From assembly GCA_905479195.1 (NCBI GenBank), contig CAJQLO010000002.1, forward strand, positions 62,001 to 126,000: a stretch of DNA of 64,000 nt. Reading direction: 5' to 3'. The position numbers were made by a program, and so were the translations under genes. Below the pieces are notes generated by a model that saw nothing but the letters and a program-made list of their open reading frames with translations, made no database searches and was not told the DNA's origin. The stretch is from an uncultured Gammaproteobacteria bacterium (GTDB taxonomy: Bacteria; Pseudomonadota; Gammaproteobacteria; GCA-002705445; GCA-002716945). Below are positions 20,188-29,244 of the stretch, piece by piece; within the stretch, counting starts at the first letter, position 1, and the number at the start of each line of letters is the position of its first letter.

Positions 20188-21153
20188 ATGTCTAACTTAG
20201 TGTATCTGTACTTGATTATTGGCTTAACGTTAGTAAGCTATGGTGCAAACCTACTAGTGTCATCTACAGATAGTATTTCCAAAAAATATAATATATCTGG
20301 ATTTATATCGAGTTTTATCTTTATTGGAATAGCAACCTCATCTCCAGAAATATTAATTTCTATATTATCTAGTCTGGAAGGCAGGGGCAATATAGCAATT
20401 GGTAATGCCCTTGGATCTAACATAGCTAACATAGCTTTTGTTTTCGCATTAACTATTTTACTATTTAACTCTATTAATTCTGAAAAAAATAAAATACTGT
20501 CTAAAGAAGAGACTGGGTTTTTTAGTATCCTAATAGCATTATTTGTGCTGATCTACTTTTTTCTTATCGATGGAATTATCACAATCAAAGAATCGGTCAT
20601 TCTACTATCTGTTTTTGTAATATCACTTTATATTTATAAAAAATATTTACACTCGAATGGAGATATGATTGCAAGTCAAACATATGTAAGTGGTCTTCGT
20701 ATTTTTAGTCTCTTAACTGGTGGGCTTATCCTACTTTTACTTGGAACTAAAATATTTCTAGATAGCAGCATAAATATTGCAAAATCATTTGGGATATCTG
20801 ATTATGTTATCGGATTATCAATAACAGCAATTGGCTCTAGTTTACCTGAATTAGCATCAAGCATAGAATCGGCTAGAAAAAAGCATTTTGATTTCATCAT
20901 CGGAAATATCCTAGGGTCCAATATATTTAATATTGCTATTGTGATTAGTATTGTGGGAATACTGGATAATAACCTTTCTGAAGCCTTATCCATAACGTAT
21001 ATTGATAGAGATATAATTATGATGTTAATTACAATGCTTGGGTTTTATATTATAATTAAAAACTATAATCAATATATAACCAAAATTTTATGCTTGGTAC
21101 TGCTACTGTCTTTTACGTTCTACCAGCTTAATCTATACGGAATAAGTGTATGA
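20188..21153 (+). CDS. yrbG: Calcium/sodium antiporter (YrbG family)
   Basis: 321 residues, about ten membrane helices in two inverted repeats. The two alpha repeats are visible: GIATSSPEILISILSSLEG with GNALGSNIANIAFV near residue 52-90, and AIGSSLPELASSIESA with GNILGSNIFNIAIV near residue 213-252. These hold the cation-binding acidic and Asn residues of CaCA exchangers. The exact ion is not evident. It stands in its classic place directly before kdsD, overlapping it by four bases. Confidence 0.93.
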   Translation: MSNLVYLYLIIGLTLVSYGANLLVSSTDSISKKYNISGFISSFIFIGIATSSPEILISILSSLEGRGNIAIGNALGSNIANIAFVFALTILLFNSINSEKNKILSKEETGFFSILIALFVLIYFFLIDGIITIKESVILLSVFVISLYIYKKYLHSNGDMIASQTYVSGLRIFSLLTGGLILLLLGTKIFLDSSINIAKSFGISDYVIGLSITAIGSSLPELASSIESARKKHFDFIIGNILGSNIFNIAIVISIVGILDNNLSEALSITYIDRDIIMMLITMLGFYIIIKNYNQYITKILCLVLLLSFTFYQLNLYGISV

Positions 21154-22118
21154 AAATAATCAATAAAATATCTGTAGCTAAAAAAGTGATTCTTTCTGAG
21201 GCAGCAGCTCTGAAAAGTATAGCTAATAAACTTGATCATAATTTTAATCTAGCATGTGAAGCTATATTGGCTTGTAAAGGTAAAGTTGTAACAATTGGTC
21301 TTGGTAAGTCAGGTCATATTGCAACTAAATCTGCTGCAACATTTTCAAGCACTGGAACTCCATCAGTATTTTTACATGCAGCTGAGGCATTGCATGGAGA
21401 TGTAGGTTTGATTAGTAAACTAGATTTAGTAATCTGTTATTCAAATTCTGGTGAAACCAAAGAGTTGTTACTTTTGCTCCCTTTACTAAAAATATTAAAA
21501 ATCACATTGATTACAGTGACTGGAAATAAGAAATCAATGCTAGCAAAGTCATCGAATATAGTTTTAGACTCTAGTGTTCAATCTGAAGCCTGTCCTTTAA
21601 ATTTAACTCCTACATCGAGCGTAATAAGTGCTATTGGCTTATCAGATGCATTAGCTATAACACTACTTAAATGCAGAGGCTTTACGTCCAAAGATTTTGC
21701 AAAATCACACCCTCAGGGTGAACTAGGGAAAAGATTATTAAAGAAAACAGAAGATATCATGATAATAAAACGTCTTCCTTATGCTTATACAGATATGAAG
21801 TTAATAAAGGCTATAGATATTATTACAAAATTTAATTACGGCATTATTATCTCATTAACAAAAGAGAAAAAATTATTAGGTATATTTACAGATGGAGACT
21901 TAAGAAGAACTCTGAGAAACTATAATGACATATCATCTCTGCAGTTATATAAATCTATGACAAAAAAACCTATTGTAGTGTCAAAAAATATAATGGCAGC
22001 TGAAGCTTTAAATATTATGGAGCACAAGCAGATCACTTCTCTAGTTGTGATTAATGATGATAAAACAGTTGCAGGTTTATTAACCCTCAACCAATTACTT
22101 AAGTCAGGTATTGAATAA
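21150..22118 (+). CDS. kdsD: Arabinose-5-phosphate isomerase
   Basis: 322 residues: SIS domain (about 1-190) and two CBS domains (about 205-320). It converts ribulose 5-phosphate to arabinose 5-phosphate, the first step to KDO. Seen: GLGKSGHIATKSAATFSSTG, CYSNSGETKELL and SHPQGELGKRLL, all typical of KdsD. The start overlaps yrbG by four bases and the stop overlaps kdsC by one, so translation is coupled through the operon. Confidence 0.96.
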   Translation: MKIINKISVAKKVILSEAAALKSIANKLDHNFNLACEAILACKGKVVTIGLGKSGHIATKSAATFSSTGTPSVFLHAAEALHGDVGLISKLDLVICYSNSGETKELLLLLPLLKILKITLITVTGNKKSMLAKSSNIVLDSSVQSEACPLNLTPTSSVISAIGLSDALAITLLKCRGFTSKDFAKSHPQGELGKRLLKKTEDIMIIKRLPYAYTDMKLIKAIDIITKFNYGIIISLTKEKKLLGIFTDGDLRRTLRNYNDISSLQLYKSMTKKPIVVSKNIMAAEALNIMEHKQITSLVVINDDKTVAGLLTLNQLLKSGIE

Positions 22119-22663
22119 TGGATTATAAAAAATATTCTGACTATATGAATGACATTGATCAGGCCATAATTAATAAGGCTAAAAATATTAAATTATTAAT
22201 CTTAGATGTAGATGGCGTAATGACTGATGGGGGTATAATTATCTCTGAGACTAATTCTGAGTCAAAGAAATTTTTTGCACAAGATGGTCATGGCATTATG
22301 ATTATCAGAGAATTAGGCATTGAGGTCGCAATCATTAGTGGCCGCTATTCAAAAGCTGTAGAACACAGAGGTAAAGAGCTTGGGTTTACCACAATAATAC
22401 AAAGCTCGAGAAATAAACTTTTAGATTATGAAAAAAATTTTTCTGAAAAGTATGCTTTGAAAAACGTCTGTTTTGTCGGAGATGATGTTGTGGATATTAG
22501 TTTACTAAAAAGCGTAGGTCTATCTATTACAGTTCCAAATGCAAACTATAATGGTTTATCAAAGTATTCTGATTGGATGACGCCTAGAAATGGTGGTAAT
22601 GGTGCTGTCAGAGATGTATGTGATTTAATATATTTGGCACAAAATAAAAATGAAACAAGCTAA
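22118..22663 (+). CDS. kdsC: 3-deoxy-D-manno-octulosonate 8-phosphate phosphatase
   Basis: 181 residues, HAD-superfamily phosphatase without a cap domain, working as a tetramer. It releases KDO from KDO 8-phosphate. The nucleophile and acid are Asp30 and Asp32 (LILDVDGVMTDGG); IISGRYSKAVEHRGKELG and VGDDVVDISLLKSVGL supply the other HAD motifs. It overlaps kdsD by one base and lptC by 14 bases. Confidence 0.96.
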   Translation: MDYKKYSDYMNDIDQAIINKAKNIKLLILDVDGVMTDGGIIISETNSESKKFFAQDGHGIMIIRELGIEVAIISGRYSKAVEHRGKELGFTTIIQSSRNKLLDYEKNFSEKYALKNVCFVGDDVVDISLLKSVGLSITVPNANYNGLSKYSDWMTPRNGGNGAVRDVCDLIYLAQNKNETS

Positions 22664-23417
22664 AAATATTTCTCAAAAAGATATAATTAATCGTTTTAAA
22701 AAATTTTCAAAAAAGAATATTATTATTCTCTCTATATTATTGATATCTATCTTATGGATCAACTATACATTGTCTAATGCATTAAATTCTAATGGCTTAG
22801 AGTTAGATCCAAAAATTACCAATCATTTTATGAATAAATTTAAAATGGTTAAGACTAATCCAGGTGGGAATATTGACTGGACAATGTGGGGAGATAGATT
22901 AGAAAAATTCCCAAATAGTCCTAGGTCAGAAGTAATTAATCCAGTAATGCGTGTTAATTCTACAGAAGTTGAAACATGGGTCATAAAGGCTAAACATGCT
23001 CTTGACCCTGATTCTCTTTTTAACTCAATCTATCTCACTGAAGATGTAGAATTTAATAAATATGATGAAAATAATAATAATCAAATTAATGTGACAACAA
23101 CAGAAGCAGTTGTTTATCCTGATACTGAGATCATTGAGACAACACAATTTGCTACTATTACGACTCCAGACTCAAAGACTACAGGGAATGGGCTTATAGC
23201 TGATATGAAAAGCGGTCAAATAAAGATATTATCCAATGCTAAACGATTATCTTATACAGATGACCAGTCTCAAGAACTAGAAGGTGAAAGAATGTTATAT
23301 GATTTGGCTAAAAAAACATGGGTTTTACTCAAAAAAGAAAATCAAGATGATAAGATAAAAATTGAAGAAAGAACTAAAACAATCTTAAAAACAAGAAAAA
23401 ATAGAGAAGTAAAATAA
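22650..23417 (+). CDS. lptC: LptC-like LPS transport protein with C-terminal extension
   Basis: 255 residues. There is a basic cytoplasmic N-terminus, one membrane helix (about 23-43), then a beta-rich periplasmic domain ending in the LptC-like stretch around SKTTGNGLIADMKSGQIKIL. LptC holds LPS after LptBFG extraction and hands it to LptA. E. coli LptC has about 190 residues; here about 50 extra follow, opening with AKRLSYTDDQSQELEGERML and then YDLAKKTWVLLKKE, which resembles a last OstA/LptA repeat, then a lysine-rich tail. lptA, normally next, is absent and lptB starts two bases after the stop. Identity is clear from position more than from sequence. Confidence 0.83.
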   Translation: MKQAKNISQKDIINRFKKFSKKNIIILSILLISILWINYTLSNALNSNGLELDPKITNHFMNKFKMVKTNPGGNIDWTMWGDRLEKFPNSPRSEVINPVMRVNSTEVETWVIKAKHALDPDSLFNSIYLTEDVEFNKYDENNNNQINVTTTEAVVYPDTEIIETTQFATITTPDSKTTGNGLIADMKSGQIKILSNAKRLSYTDDQSQELEGERMLYDLAKKTWVLLKKENQDDKIKIEERTKTILKTRKNREVK

Positions 23418-23418
23418 T

Positions 23419-24144
23419 ATGGCCAAGCTAGACTGCATAAATCTTAGTAAAAATTATGATAGCAAAACTGTAGTCCATGATATTAGTATTAGTTTACAAG
23501 AAAATAGTGTGATAGGGCTTCTAGGTCCTAATGGAGCTGGTAAAACAACAACCTTTTATATGATTGTTGGGTTGATAAAATCTAATAGTGGAATAATAAA
23601 AATTGATGATCATGATATAACATCTCTACCTATGCATATGAGGTCAGACTTAGGTATCAGTTATTTGCCACAAGAAGCATCAATATTTAGAAATTTATCC
23701 GTCAAAGATAATATATTGGCAATTCTGGAAACAAGAAAAAATCTTACGCCTAAAAAACTTAATGATAAATTTGAATTCTTGGTAAATACTCTAAAAATAG
23801 AACATATTCTACCCAATAAAGGGCTGAGTCTTTCTGGTGGAGAAAGAAGAAGAGTTGAAATTGCTAGATCACTAGCAATAGATCCAAAATTTCTTTTATT
23901 AGACGAACCATTTGCAGGCATAGATCCTCTTTCAGTCATAGAAATTCAGAAAATTATCAAAGATCTGATAAAATCAAATATAGGAGTTCTTATAACAGAC
24001 CATAATGTTAGAGAAACTCTAAAAATATGTAATCAAGCATATATTATTAGTGATGGGAAAGTTATTGCTAATGGAGAACCCTCAAAAATTATAAAAGATA
24101 AAATTGTCCAAGATGTTTATCTTGGTGATAATTTTAAATTATGA
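23419..24144 (+). CDS. lptB: LPS export ABC transporter ATP-binding protein
   Basis: 241 residues. It is the ATPase of LptB2FG, which powers LPS extraction from the inner membrane. Walker A is GPNGAGKTT (residues 36-44), the signature LSGGERRRVEIARSLA, Walker B FLLLDEPFAGIDP, and the switch His is in ITDHNVRETL. All are LptB-like. The stop overlaps the rpoN start by four bases. Its membrane partners lptF and lptG are not in the window. Confidence 0.97.
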   Translation: MAKLDCINLSKNYDSKTVVHDISISLQENSVIGLLGPNGAGKTTTFYMIVGLIKSNSGIIKIDDHDITSLPMHMRSDLGISYLPQEASIFRNLSVKDNILAILETRKNLTPKKLNDKFEFLVNTLKIEHILPNKGLSLSGGERRRVEIARSLAIDPKFLLLDEPFAGIDPLSVIEIQKIIKDLIKSNIGVLITDHNVRETLKICNQAYIISDGKVIANGEPSKIIKDKIVQDVYLGDNFKL

Positions 24145-25511
24145 ATATCAAGGGAAAGCAAAGTTTATCCTTAAATAATAAGCTTACAATGACTCTACAG
24201 ATTCAATTAGCTATTAAATTATTACAGCTAAACTCACTAGACTTACAGAAAGAGATAGATGAAAAAATATTAGAGAATCCTTTCTTGGAAAATGAAAATT
24301 CTTCAGAATCAACTGAAGTTACATCAGAAATACCTATGATCTCATCAAATTATTCTGAGAGTAATCATGATGGCATAGGTTATGACGCATATGAACAATT
24401 ATCAAACTCTCATCAATCTTTACGAGAATATTTAATGTGGCAAATAGGATTATCCCCAATAAGTGAGAATGATCAGTTTATAGCATATAATATAATTGAC
24501 TATATTAATGATGATGGTTTTTTAACAGAGAGCGTAGAAGATTTATATGTACTATTAAAAAAAAATATTGAAATCACTTTCCAAGAAATATTTGCAGTAC
24601 TCCATAAAATTCAATATTTAGACCCAATTGGAATTGGGGCTACTTCACTTAAAAATTGTTTATCTATCCAGCTCCATCATTATCATAAAGATCATGCTCA
24701 TTATGATTTAGCAAATATCATAATTAACAAGCTTGAGGATGATATTAATCCATCGACCATAAGCTTTGATGCTTTTACTTCTGAGTTTGAAAAAGATGAT
24801 GATAGATATGCAGCAGCAACAGAACTTGTGAAATCCTTAAATCCAAGGCCTGGTAATATAATTTCTAGGGCATTACAGCAAGAGCATATTACACCAGATA
24901 TCATTATATCTAAGAAAAATGATAAATGGCTTACAGAGCTAAACCCTACTATTAACCCTAAAATTAGAATTAATAAGGCATATGAAAGTTTGATGAAAGA
25001 TATATCTAAAAAAGAAGATAAAGAATATGTAAAAACTAACTTACAGAGTGCTAAATTTTTTCTTAAAGCATTACAAAACCGCAATCTCACTATACTTAAA
25101 GTTGCTAAAATTATATTTCAAAAACAAATAAATTTTTTAAATCAAGGTGATATTGGAATGAAGCCTCTTGGTCTAAAAGATATTGCTATAGAAGTCGACA
25201 TGCATGAATCTACTATATCTAGATGTACAAATAATAAATATGTCCAAACACCGCGTGGTGTCTATGAAATGAAATATTTTTTTTCATCAGAAATAAATAC
25301 AGATTATGGTAAAATGATTTCATCAACAGCTATTAAATCAATGTTAGAAAAAATAATATCCAAGGAAGATAAAAGCTCTCCTTTGAGTGACTCTCAAATA
25401 GCTGATAATTTTAATAAGAATGGGATAAGGGTAGCAAGACGAACGGTTGCTAAATATCGAGAGACATTAGCGATACCACCATCAAAGAATAGGAAGAAAA
25501 GAGGTATATAA
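24141..25511 (+). CDS. rpoN: RNA polymerase sigma-54 factor
   Basis: 456 residues, slightly short of the 477 in E. coli. Region I, glutamine- and leucine-rich, opens the protein (SLNNKLTMTLQIQLAIKLLQ) and contacts activators. The core-binding domain follows, then the HTH (LGLKDIAIEVDMHESTISR) and the RpoN box ARRTVAKYRE near residue 433, which reads the -24 element. It directs transcription that needs enhancer-binding ATPases. ptsN starts at the base after its stop; the hpf gene usually found between them is missing. Confidence 0.98.
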   Translation: MNIKGKQSLSLNNKLTMTLQIQLAIKLLQLNSLDLQKEIDEKILENPFLENENSSESTEVTSEIPMISSNYSESNHDGIGYDAYEQLSNSHQSLREYLMWQIGLSPISENDQFIAYNIIDYINDDGFLTESVEDLYVLLKKNIEITFQEIFAVLHKIQYLDPIGIGATSLKNCLSIQLHHYHKDHAHYDLANIIINKLEDDINPSTISFDAFTSEFEKDDDRYAAATELVKSLNPRPGNIISRALQQEHITPDIIISKKNDKWLTELNPTINPKIRINKAYESLMKDISKKEDKEYVKTNLQSAKFFLKALQNRNLTILKVAKIIFQKQINFLNQGDIGMKPLGLKDIAIEVDMHESTISRCTNNKYVQTPRGVYEMKYFFSSEINTDYGKMISSTAIKSMLEKIISKEDKSSPLSDSQIADNFNKNGIRVARRTVAKYRETLAIPPSKNRKKRGI

Positions 25512-25961
25512 ATGGATTTGAATAATTTTTTTTCAGAAGAAAGTATAATTATGAATTGTCAATCTAAAAGCAAAAAGAATGTTTTAGAGCTAATCAGCAA
25601 GATAGCCTCTAGTGTGAGCGCGACTAATCAAGATATTATTTTTGAAAAACTTTATGAAAGAGAAAAACTAGGAACTACTGCTTTCGGAAATGGAATTGCT
25701 GTCCCTCATGCCAGAATAGATAATTTATCAGAAGCTAAAATTATAATACTTAAATTAGAAACAGCGATTGATTTTAATTCTAGTGATGGTGAAAAAGTTG
25801 ATTTGATAGTCTCATTATTAGCTCCAAATCATGAAAATGAGATACATATAAAGATATTATCTAAAATTGCAGGAATGCTGGATGACAAATCTTTTAGAGA
25901 AAAAATAAGAAGTTGCTCAAATAAGCTAGAGATTAAATCGATAATAAATAGTTACCAATAA
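25512..25961 (+). CDS. ptsN: Nitrogen-regulatory PTS EIIA (EIIA-Ntr)
   Basis: 149 residues. It belongs to the fructose/mannitol EIIA family and has no transport role in proteobacteria: it regulates potassium transport, stress and metabolism according to its phosphorylation state. The phosphorylated residue is His66 in GIAVPHARID; TAFGNG before it is also typical. It abuts rpoN with no gap and is followed by rapZ 15 bases on. Confidence 0.96.
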   Translation: MDLNNFFSEESIIMNCQSKSKKNVLELISKIASSVSATNQDIIFEKLYEREKLGTTAFGNGIAVPHARIDNLSEAKIIILKLETAIDFNSSDGEKVDLIVSLLAPNHENEIHIKILSKIAGMLDDKSFREKIRSCSNKLEIKSIINSYQ

Positions 25962-25976
25962 TCAAGAGGTTAGATT

Positions 25977-26858
25977 TTGAAATCCTTAAAACCAAGATTA
26001 GTAATCATAACTGGATTATCAGGATCTGGTAAATCCATTGCTTTGCAAGCTCTAGAAGATCTAGGTTATTTTTGCATCGACAACCTTTCACCGAAAATGA
26101 TAATTCAGATGCTTGGAGTCATCCAGGGTTCACATCAAAAAATATATGAAAAAGTAGCTATAAGTATTGATATAAGATCGATTAAAATGGATGATGACTA
26201 TCAAAAATCTATTTCTACCTTATATTCAAAGTTATTAAAATTAGGTTTTAAAAATACTACTATATTTTTACATTCATCTGATGAAATATTATTATCAAGA
26301 TTCAATGCCACGAGAAGACTCCACCCTTTAACAAATAATCAGGTAGATCTAAGAACCGCTATATCAAAAGAAGCAGAAATAATGCAAAAATTAAAAGAAA
26401 ATTCAAATTTAATTATTGATACAGATAAATTGCTACCTATAGATCTAAAAAAAGAAATTTCATCAAAAATTTCAATTATAAAAGATAATAAAGATATGCT
26501 TATTCAGCTTCAATCGTTTGGATATAAAAACAGTATTCCTAATGAGAGTGATTTTGTCTTTGACGTAAGGTGTTTAAAAAATCCATTTTGGGATAAGTCA
26601 CTCAGAGAACTATCTGGAAAAGATAAAAAAGTAGTATCTTTTATAGAATCAGATAAAACTTCAAAAGAGATGCTAGCTAGTATTATTAGATTTTTAAATA
26701 AATGGATACCTAGTTTTGGCAAGAGTGACCGAAATTATCTCACCATCTCAATAGGATGTACCGGTGGTCAACATAGATCAGTGTATGTAACAGAAATGGT
26801 TTCTAGACATTTTGCTAGCAAATATAATATCCTAGTCAAACATAGAGATATAAAATGA
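25977..26858 (+). CDS. rapZ: RNase adapter protein RapZ
   Basis: 293 residues from a TTG start at 25977, preceded by AAGAGG at 25964-25969 with good spacing; no ATG gives a complete Walker A. The N-terminal P-loop domain has GLSGSGKS (13-20). The C-terminal domain ends in SIGCTGGQHRSVYVTEM, the conserved RNA- and ligand-binding block. In enterobacteria RapZ guides RNase E to the small RNA GlmZ and thereby controls GlmS. It sits in the rpoN-ptsN-rapZ cluster and overlaps the EIIA gene by four bases. Confidence 0.95.
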   Translation: MKSLKPRLVIITGLSGSGKSIALQALEDLGYFCIDNLSPKMIIQMLGVIQGSHQKIYEKVAISIDIRSIKMDDDYQKSISTLYSKLLKLGFKNTTIFLHSSDEILLSRFNATRRLHPLTNNQVDLRTAISKEAEIMQKLKENSNLIIDTDKLLPIDLKKEISSKISIIKDNKDMLIQLQSFGYKNSIPNESDFVFDVRCLKNPFWDKSLRELSGKDKKVVSFIESDKTSKEMLASIIRFLNKWIPSFGKSDRNYLTISIGCTGGQHRSVYVTEMVSRHFASKYNILVKHRDIK

Positions 26859-27268
26859 CAATTGGTATACTACTTTTGACACATAATGATATTGGAGCTC
26901 AGTTACTATTAGCTGCAAAGTCTACTTATGGGTCTATACCAATAAGAACTGAAGTTCTATCTATTGATCATTATGATAAACCATCAGATTTAATTAATCT
27001 TACAAAACAATATGTAAAATTATTAGATAAAGACACTGGCGTGTTAATATTAACTGATATGTTTGGCTCTACACCAAGTAATATTGCTAAAGAATTTTCG
27101 CATTTAAAAATGGTTAATATTGTATCAGGGGTTAATCTGTCAATGTTACTTCATATATTCAATTATCCAAATCTTACCTTGAAGAATTTAACAGTGAAAG
27201 CTATTGAGGGGGGTAAAGACGGCGTCATACAAATTAAAAATGAAAGAAAAAAAAATAATAATACCTAA
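26855..27268 (+). CDS. PTS EIIA component, mannose family
   Basis: 137 residues, EIIA-Man fold. The phosphorylation site is His10 in LLLTHNDIGAQLL; most relatives read THG at this point, here THN. LILTDMFGSTPSNIA near residue 66 is the family's second conserved block. No EIIB, EIIC or EIID is in the window, so it most likely takes part in a regulatory phosphorelay with HPr and EI downstream, as in betaproteobacteria. It overlaps rapZ by four bases and ptsH by 29. Confidence 0.88.
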   Translation: MTIGILLLTHNDIGAQLLLAAKSTYGSIPIRTEVLSIDHYDKPSDLINLTKQYVKLLDKDTGVLILTDMFGSTPSNIAKEFSHLKMVNIVSGVNLSMLLHIFNYPNLTLKNLTVKAIEGGKDGVIQIKNERKKNNNT

Positions 27269-27509
27269 TAAATTAGGCTTGCACGCCAGAGCTGCTGCAA
27301 AAATAGTAACAGTTACTAATAAGTTTAAATCTATTATAGAGATAACTAATGGTGATAAAAAGGCAGATGCGAAAAGCATTATGAAAATATTGATGCTAGC
27401 AGCTCCTCAAGGCACAGAGGTAAAAATAACTGCATCAGGAAAAGATGAGTCTGCAGCAATAAAAAGCTTAGAAAATCTAATTAAGGCTAAATTTAATGAA
27501 GAATCCTAA
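27240..27509 (+). CDS. ptsH: Phosphocarrier protein HPr
   Basis: 89 residues from the ATG at 27240, inside the end of the EIIA gene. A longer in-frame reading from 27204 would add 12 residues not found in HPr, so I chose the internal start. His15 (NKLGLHARAAAK) accepts phosphate from EI. Ser46 (DAKSIMKIL) is in the position of the regulatory serine, but no HPr kinase is in the window. Size and both sites match the family. Confidence 0.93.
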   Translation: MKEKKIIIPNKLGLHARAAAKIVTVTNKFKSIIEITNGDKKADAKSIMKILMLAAPQGTEVKITASGKDESAAIKSLENLIKAKFNEES

Positions 27510-29244
27510 TCCAATTATTTTAAAAGGCCTCCCAGTATCAAAAGGGATAGCGATAGGAGTTGCCCATGTAATAGAACATGGAAATAACATTATAAAAGAA
27601 AAATATATTGAAAAAAAATTAGTACTTAAAGAAGTCAAGCGTCTAAAAACAACTTTTAAAAAAACACTAATTGAATTAGATATAATTAAAAGCAAAATAA
27701 GTCCTTCTATTAAAAAAAATATAGGTTTATTCTTAGACACACATATACTTCTTGTCAGTGATAAAACATTTTTAGACAGTATAAAGTCACGAATAATAAA
27801 AAATCTTAATTCATCTGAATGGGCTATTCATACTGAATATTTAAATATTAAAGAATCATTTGAGAACATAGAAGATTTATATATCAAACAAAGAATAGAT
27901 GATGTCAGTCATGTTGTCAAAATGTTGTTAAGCAATCTTATTATAAAAAAAAATAAAATAAATATTATCTCTAAAAGTTTTAATAACGTTATAGTAGTTA
28001 CAGATGACTTAAGTCCAGCAGATGTGATAATCACTCATGAATCTAAAGGGTTAGGTTTAATATCTGAATATGGAGGAAGGTCATCACATAGCTCAATTTT
28101 AACTAGAAGTTTGGAACTGCCCTCTATAGTTGGAGTTAAAAATGCTCTCAAGATTATTAAAAATGATGACTACTTAATTATAGATGGCAATGAAGGCTTA
28201 ATTTTTATTAACCCCGAAAAAGATTTAGTAAAGCATTATCAAAATTTAAAAAAGAGCTCACTTAAAAAGAAAAGAGTTCTATCTACTGTTCTATCTAAAA
28301 AGAATATCTCTCTTGATAAAGAGAAGCTAGAGATCATGGCTAACTTAGAACTTCCTCAAGAATTAAAAATTATAAGTGAAAAGAATATTGATGGTATTGG
28401 GCTCTTTAGAACAGAATATCTATATGCAGATCGAAATGATTTTCCTACTGAAAATGAACAATTCCTCGCATATAAACAGATAGTTAAAAAAATGCAAAAT
28501 AATCCAGTAATTTTTAGAACCCTAGATATAGGGGCAGATAAAGAGATACCCGATAATGTTAAAACAGGGTCTATAGCTCGTAATCCAGCATTAGGCCTAC
28601 GTGGCATCAGGTATAGTTTAAGCAATCAATCAGTTTTTATTAATCAAATCAAAGCTATCCTCAGAGCAGGATATTATGGAACTGTAAAAATAATGCTTCC
28701 AATGATTACTAACTTTTCAGAAATATCAGATGCTAAAAAATTAATTGATATTGCTAAAAATGATCTTAAAAATGAAAAAAAGAGGTTCAGTAATAATGTT
28801 AAGGTGGGAATAATGGTTGAAGTTCCATCATGTGCAGTCCTTGCAAATAGATTTGCAAAGCAAGTTGATTTCTTTTCAATTGGTACAAATGATTTAGTGC
28901 AGTATACCTTAGCTATAGATAGAGTTGATGATGAAGTTAATTATCTATATGATCCAATTAATTCAGCAGTCTTAAGCCTTATTAAAATAGTTATTGATGC
29001 TGGCACTAAAAATAAAATACCAGTTTCTTTATGCGGTGAAATGGCTGGTGACTCTAATTATACTAGACTATTACTAGGGTTGGGCTTAAAATCATTCAGT
29101 ATGCATCCAAGCGCAATACCAGAAATAAAAAATATTATAATAAGCTCAGATATAAGTAAGCTTAAAAGGCTTTCTAAAGAGATTATTAATTGCGACTGTC
29201 TTGTTAAAAAAAATGAATTGCTCGCTAAAATAAATAATATCTAA
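27496..29244 (+). CDS. ptsI: Phosphoenolpyruvate-protein phosphotransferase (PTS EI)
   Basis: 582 residues, full length for EI, without the N-terminal GAF domain that marks the PtsP (EI-Ntr) form. It takes phosphate from PEP and passes it to HPr. The phosphorylated His198 lies in GGRSSHSSILTRSLELP; the PEP site shows GLFRTEYLYADR near 302 and the catalytic Cys513 in SLCGEMAGD. It overlaps ptsH by 14 bases, ends the long kdsD-to-ptsI run, and abuts the convergent argF. Confidence 0.96.
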   Translation: MKNPNPIILKGLPVSKGIAIGVAHVIEHGNNIIKEKYIEKKLVLKEVKRLKTTFKKTLIELDIIKSKISPSIKKNIGLFLDTHILLVSDKTFLDSIKSRIIKNLNSSEWAIHTEYLNIKESFENIEDLYIKQRIDDVSHVVKMLLSNLIIKKNKINIISKSFNNVIVVTDDLSPADVIITHESKGLGLISEYGGRSSHSSILTRSLELPSIVGVKNALKIIKNDDYLIIDGNEGLIFINPEKDLVKHYQNLKKSSLKKKRVLSTVLSKKNISLDKEKLEIMANLELPQELKIISEKNIDGIGLFRTEYLYADRNDFPTENEQFLAYKQIVKKMQNNPVIFRTLDIGADKEIPDNVKTGSIARNPALGLRGIRYSLSNQSVFINQIKAILRAGYYGTVKIMLPMITNFSEISDAKKLIDIAKNDLKNEKKRFSNNVKVGIMVEVPSCAVLANRFAKQVDFFSIGTNDLVQYTLAIDRVDDEVNYLYDPINSAVLSLIKIVIDAGTKNKIPVSLCGEMAGDSNYTRLLLGLGLKSFSMHPSAIPEIKNIIISSDISKLKRLSKEIINCDCLVKKNELLAKINNI

